Shown: positions 59,156-64,000 of the stretch, piece after piece
Layout: each line of letters begins with the position of its first letter
How positions within the stretch are numbered: the first letter of the stretch is position 1
Assembly (NCBI GenBank): GCA_963971285.1
Contig: OZ020250.1
Coordinates: forward strand, 16,352,499 to 16,416,498
Direction of reading: 5' to 3'
Source of the DNA: Astropecten irregularis
Taxonomy: Eukaryota > Echinodermata > Asteroidea > Paxillosida > Astropectinidae
Length of the DNA: 64,000 bases
Program-made: the position numbers and the translations under genes
The notes under the pieces: generated by a model
Told to the model about the DNA's origin: nothing
The model's input: only the letters and a program-made list of their open reading frames with translations
Databases searched by the model: none

Positions 59156-59847
59156 ATTCAGACTTAATGTGCAAAAGGTTTATATTGACTGGTTTCGTCA
59201 GGGCAAATTTGGGCAAGCAAGAAGTAAACTACATTGCTGCCAAGATTGGTGCTGCTATTTTTCATGTCCTGGATTTTTATGATGATGCTGCCGATGCTGC
59301 TGTTCTGAGTTTTCTGGTGCTGCAGTTGGTATAGTAAACACGGCATACTGTTTCTAAGGTTGCTTTACAAGTTATGGTTCCTTTTCAATTTTGAGTCCTT
59401 GAACCAACAGAAAGTGTAGTCAAGGCTCGTATGCACATTTTCAACATACACTTAACGCAAACAAACCGTTGACAAATTCTCTCCTTCGCAGTTCTCCTTT
59501 CAAAATGAAATAAATCATTTTGGCTGTGTATTTTGGGCTTTGACCTTTTAGGAAGAGATGTCAAACCAATGATTGCATTCCATACAAAGTCATTATCGCC
59601 AGAAAAATAGTGTATTAAGCGCACCACTTAGATATGTCATGCATCGCTTACAGTGAATGGGAAGGGGAGGGACTCGCCTTACCCTAAAAAACATGCTTGT
59701 TGTTTTTCTTTTTCCGAACCTGTTGGGTTAATAACACAGCAACACGGGTAGGCCCCCTAATTCATATCGGATGGATTGCATATTTGGGAGTCTCACTGCA
59801 GTATGGGCTTTTATTAGAAAGATTGAAAAGGACAAATGTCTAGCCAT

Positions 59848-60780
59848 AGCCTTGACCAATTAAGGCTATGAAGCTGTTCCCGCCGAGCGATCAGGGGCAC
59901 ACGGCCGGCGGACGTACTGTCGTACACAAACCTCCCTGTACTGTACGTACCGCGTATTGAGCCAGCTAGCTGCACGGATATACGCATCGTGCATACGTAC
60001 CGTGCATACGTACATGCATACGTACAGTATCCGCCCCCAGTTGAGACTGGATCATAGCCTTGACGCAACCGTCAGTCTTTTCTTATGTGTTTCTTTACAT
60101 TTTCGGCCAATATTGGCCGAAGATATTTCATGTGCATATATAAAACGGTATCCAATCAAACAGCGTGATCTTTGACCGGATATGCATATTCATGAGCTTT
60201 TCATTGTGTGTAGGCCTACGTGTAATTGTACACACGACGATAGGACATACACTTGTACATGCACACATAATCCGTATGGTACGGCATGTCAGACTATGTA
60301 GCGTATACAAAACAATGGCGGTGTCGCGGACTCGACTCGTTCTTTTATCAGAAGTAAATGGAAGTCTAAACTCTGGCGTCGATAAGTTACAAATTGAGGA
60401 TTTTCCACCTGAGTAGCGGACTGTCCTTCAGTACTTTCTTGAAGGACACGACGATTTGGTAAATTTGCCGACCAGATTCCGGAAATCTCAGCGCTGTAAT
60501 TGTGCAGTATTTATAAATATTCATATTTCTTGACAGCCGTTATCCAATGAGAGAAGACTGTTTAGCATAGCGGCTAAAATTATCATAATTGTCAAATCGC
60601 GCTTGCGTCAAGGCTATGATCCCGGCTGAACTGGGCCGGCGGCTACTATACGTACGTGTGTGTGTGGTCGATCGTGTATGGTACATCCGTACCGTGCGGC
60701 TCAGCAAGCTCGATACGTACGGGTGTCCCGTACTGATCGCTCGCCGGGACATGAGCTTCATATAGCCTCGGTCAAGGCTA
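59848..60780. mobile_element. MULE-like element with long inverted repeats
   Basis: The 10-bp direct repeat GTCTAGCCAT (59838-59847 and 60781-60790) encloses 933 bases. The ends are AGCCTTGACCAATTAAGGCT and, inverted, TAGCCTTGACCGAGGCTATA. The arms extend with interruptions to about 60075 and 60598, where ATAGCCTTGACGCAA recurs inverted. The arms are CpG- and CGTACGTA-rich. TTCGGCCAATATTGGCCGAA at 60102-60121 is a perfect palindrome. Long arms and a 9-10 bp duplication suggest the Mutator-like group. No transposase is seen. Confidence 0.75.
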
Positions 60781-60895
60781 GTCTAGCCATAGAAAAGTAT
60801 AGTTCGTGCATAATGCAAATCAAACGAGAATCAAAGATGGCATCCATTAAAACTGTATGAATGACAAGCATTCTATAAGCCAAGCTATATCAATA

Positions 60896-60990
60896 GAAAT
60901 ACCTGACACCCTGTTCTATCTTAGGCAAAAAGTGCATCCAAATATATCGGAACAAAATCCTTATATACTCGAATACTTGCAGACCGAATG
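60896..60990. repeat. Unoccupied relative of the 24298 insertion site
   Basis: Read inverted, it has ATTTGGATGCACTTTTTGCC and GGTGTCAGGTATTTC without the 474-bp element present at 24298-24771. Confidence 0.7.
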
Positions 60991-60999
60991 CTAATTTAT

Positions 61000-61333
61000 A
61001 CGTACTTCGGTAGCATACCGAAACAGAAATCTTCACAGATTTACCTATACAGGGTATAAAGATGGTTATGGTAGAAACATGCCGTTGACATTTTTCTGCC
61101 TGAAATACTGTATTTATCCAGAAAAGAGTAAAACCAGTGACAAATATTATTTTTGATCTTCAAAAATAAAAGAGAAAACACTTAAGAATTACTGTGGCCG
61201 TTTTTCAGTGTTTTCTCCAAAAGTGCATGGGCACTGTATGGGACTGAAATTTTCACAGATGACTGTTACTGTATCTTCCTTGAAATTTTTGCCCATGAAT
61301 CTTTTATTTCTTTGACAAAATCCATTAATTACC
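61000..61333. mobile_element. MITE, family A, left end truncated
   Basis: It starts ACTTCGGTAGCATACCGAAA and ends AATTACCT followed by TTAA at 61334-61337. The internal motifs are those of family A. Confidence 0.7.
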
Positions 61334-61337
61334 TTTA

Positions 61338-64000
61338 AACGGATGTCACAATAGATGGAAATATGGAATAATCATGTTAGAAAATCATATCCATGTGCGT
61401 TATTAGTATAGCATGATTATAGTGGACGTGTTTTGAAAGCCAATATTGGTACAGCCTATATACTATGGCTTTAATTACACATTCTAACCACATCATACAT
61501 GTATGTTCCATGTGGGCCATGGGGTCAATGGTTATGGGCAAATTACCTCCACGGGGTATTTTCAAAGAGAAAAATTCAATACCGAGTCTTGTTTGTAGTT
61601 GTTATTAAATAGTTGTTCAACAGTTTTCTGATTATTGCCACAATAGTCTAACACAATAGGGGTTCTTCAAGGCAACTCAGCTGGGAAGGGGAGATTTTGC
61701 CCCCTTGCACCTTGGCAAACATGATACACACTCCGAACTTAATATGTGCGCCGACGGTTTTCATACATTCAGCTCTCGTGTGTATTTTATTTCTTATTCC
61801 TCCACGGTTCATCATTATGCACTTTAAACACGACGACCAAAAAGAGGTACTTTGGGACAAGTCCATTCAGCTAATTATTCACTCTGATGAAATTTGAAAC
61901 ACAGGTACATTGAGTGAGAAAAATGACGAGGGTGAACCAAAGTAACTTGAACAGTTGCACAAGTTGAATAAAATGCACATATGTACTTCACGACCGAGAT
62001 CATGCAAGGTGTACGTGCTGAACTTGAAAGTTCGAATGATAGTTTCAATGGTCACGACGAAGTGAAGTATCAGACATCACAAGCAATGCACAGGGTCACA
62101 CTCTAGAATAGTTCTGCCACATAGGAAGAGAACAAGAAAGGAATTTAGAAGTGAACTGAGTGTGCATGGAACATCAATCTAATACTTAGAGCATGTCAGG
62201 AAATTTATTCTATCCAAAGAGCGGCTGAAATAGACCCACTTTCTCACCCAATTGCATCAAAAACGGTCACAAATGAAAGCCCACAGTCCAGACAAGATCG
62301 AGGTCCAGTGCCCTATATTTCTTCAATCCCTCAATTTCAGGGCTCTAAGAACTCTCTCATTTATAATATATTGCGTGCTTAAGTTTTATTAATGAGCTCG
62401 GCGGACGGATTTTGGGACTACATGTATTTTACTTGGGTGCACCCTAGAGTAGTCTGGTTCCCTGCCCAAAGATTCCCTGACGACTCTTATTCAAAATCTT
62501 AGGTCAGGTATCGGCTACAGTTAAAAATAGATCATGACACAGCTGTCATGTCTGCGCCTGCGTGGAAGCTAGTTTTAGAGTTCAGTGAGTTACCATTTAA
62601 GCATTAGTTTTTGCACTTTTGTAAGCACATGCAATTTTATCTGGGCAAAATAAGAGTTAAAAAGAGTGGGGGAAAAAGCCATGCAACAAACTACCCAAAA
62701 AGTGCATACATGTTGTTGTATATGGACAATAATCATGCTCTATTTTGGCTAACTGCAGCATGGGATCAAACATATTTACACGAAATGTCTTGTCCTATGC
62801 GCGACTTCGGGTGACCTGTCGGAAATAGCCGACAGTGTGACGTAACTATCCGAAGTTGGACGAAAATGAGTTCATAATGTTTCAGATAAATCCGTAAAAA
62901 GTAAAAAATTGACTTTTTTGGTCATGTGACCCTCCAGTAAATTTAGCCGATACCAGACCCTATATTTGACAGACAATACAGTGTAGTCGCGAGCTTTTTG
63001 GGTCAGGGAATCTATCATACACATAAAAACACAACATTTATGTGAGGGCACTGTTTATGTCAGCCACCAGGGTGCACCACACTAAATAAACTCCATTGAC
63101 AATAGTGTAAAATCCCTCAACTTCACAGTTCAAAACACCTCAGCCAGTACTGCAAATGGTAGTTTGAACCATTATCTATTTTATAACTCTTTTCAATTCT
63201 GTTGTGGGTCAACCACTGGGATATTTTGCTTATTGCCCCAAGAAAAAAAACACCCCCCAAAATGTCAATTTTCCCAAGCCCATGCACTTTCTGCCGGTTT
63301 TCTCAAAGCAACCCTCCACATTCAAAGCCAATTAGAGCCCATTTATAATGCCATAATTTCTCAAGTATCCACAACAGCTTGAAGCACTGAACCCCCAGGT
63401 TGTGATAACCCATCATAATTACACACTATAATAACTGTATGACCCCACAAAATGCACACTTATTTAAACAGATTTTGAGAGTACATGTATACAAATTATG
63501 ATAATCAGTTCGGCGCATTGATTTAGGACTGAGCTATTTTGTGAAGTGCACCATCAGACTGGGTACATACATGGTAGAAACATTTGCACAGTACATACAT
63601 GTAAGTAGGATTATGACCTTCAGTACAGATGTTTACAAGCTAATGATTTAACATGGAAAGAAAGCTAATTCAGAAATAAATTTCACTCGTCCGTCCTGCT
63701 AATATCCAACAGGAAACCTAAAACTTGGTCATGGGGCTGAAAAACTATATATATATATTTTATAGTGAATTATTGCATTCTTCGTAAAGGAGGTGGGGGC
63801 ACTGCAGACTCCTGTGGGTGCACCACACTAAAATGAAATTCTTTGATTATTTGCGTTATATAATGGAAAGAATGATAGGAATGAGCACGATTGTATGTTT
63901 ACAACATCGAACAGAAATGTGTAACTGAAAACAGGCCTTCCTTACTTTGTTTTTGTCACTCCTGATATATTTCTCTTTCTAAATAGGTCAACTCATAGTT
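61338..64000. other. Non-coding end of the window
   Basis: No exon is recognised. GGGTGCACCACACTAAA occurs at 63068-63085 and 63815-63832. A decayed duplicate pair, AATGAGCTCGGCG..GATTTTGGGACT near 62391 and AATCAGTTCGGCG..GATTTAGGACT near 63503, suggests an old tandem duplication of about 1.1 kb. Confidence 0.4.

Noticed and set aside
55374-64000. Missing F-box exons of the FBXL gene
   Set aside because: I looked for the F-box and first leucine-rich repeats on the minus strand and could not support any exon; they may be beyond the window.

Overview
This is eukaryotic nuclear DNA. It has spliced genes with GT-AG introns, about 1 kb typical intron length, AT-rich non-coding DNA, tRNA-derived SINE-like repeats, a LINE, and many short inverted-repeat DNA transposons. 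An AID/APOBEC-like deaminase, a P-element/THAP9-type transposase and the repeat landscape all point to a marine invertebrate, probably a deuterostome such as an echinoderm. The species call is inference only.

Layout. (1) 1-1500 carries paired CRE-like palindromes in decayed tandem repeats, and 1491-1584 is a tRNA-like SINE fragment. (2) 2404-6854 (minus) is an apparently intact three-exon THAP/P-element transposase of 888 aa. (3) 8.0-12.6 kb is a mosaic of repeats. It includes a PIF/Harbinger-like insertion whose empty site survives in a nearby duplicate, a SINE-like element and a foldback element. (4) 13955-16447 (plus) is a three-exon gene for a small secreted EF-hand protein. (5) 19030-40322 (minus) is a complete 17-exon ATIC (purH) gene of 591 aa. 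Its introns hold two minisatellites, foldbacks, hAT-type elements and a SINE-like element with a perfect 16-bp target duplication. (6) ATIC intron 11 contains, on the opposite strand, an AID/APOBEC-like cytidine deaminase gene (coding 26911-28473). It has an apparent TATA promoter, a noncoding first exon and a palindromic kappa-B-like site upstream. (7) 40.6-49.4 kb has no recognised host gene, only a dead LINE fragment and MITEs. (8) 49427-55373 (minus) holds the last eight exons of an FBXL20/FBXL2-type F-box/LRR gene ending in a CaaX box; a nearly intact LINE sits in one intron. (9) 55.4-64 kb is repeats and non-coding DNA, including long foldbacks and a MULE-like element with a 10-bp target duplication.

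Functional reading. ATIC makes IMP in purine synthesis, and the FBXL protein should be a membrane-anchored ubiquitin-ligase adaptor. The deaminase is the strongest candidate for an under-described system: invertebrate AID/APOBEC-like enzymes are a diverse, probably immune, group, and this one carries a C-terminal region of about 220 residues that I do not recognise. All splice models were built by hand from junction sequences, reading phase and remembered family sequences, without RNA or database evidence.
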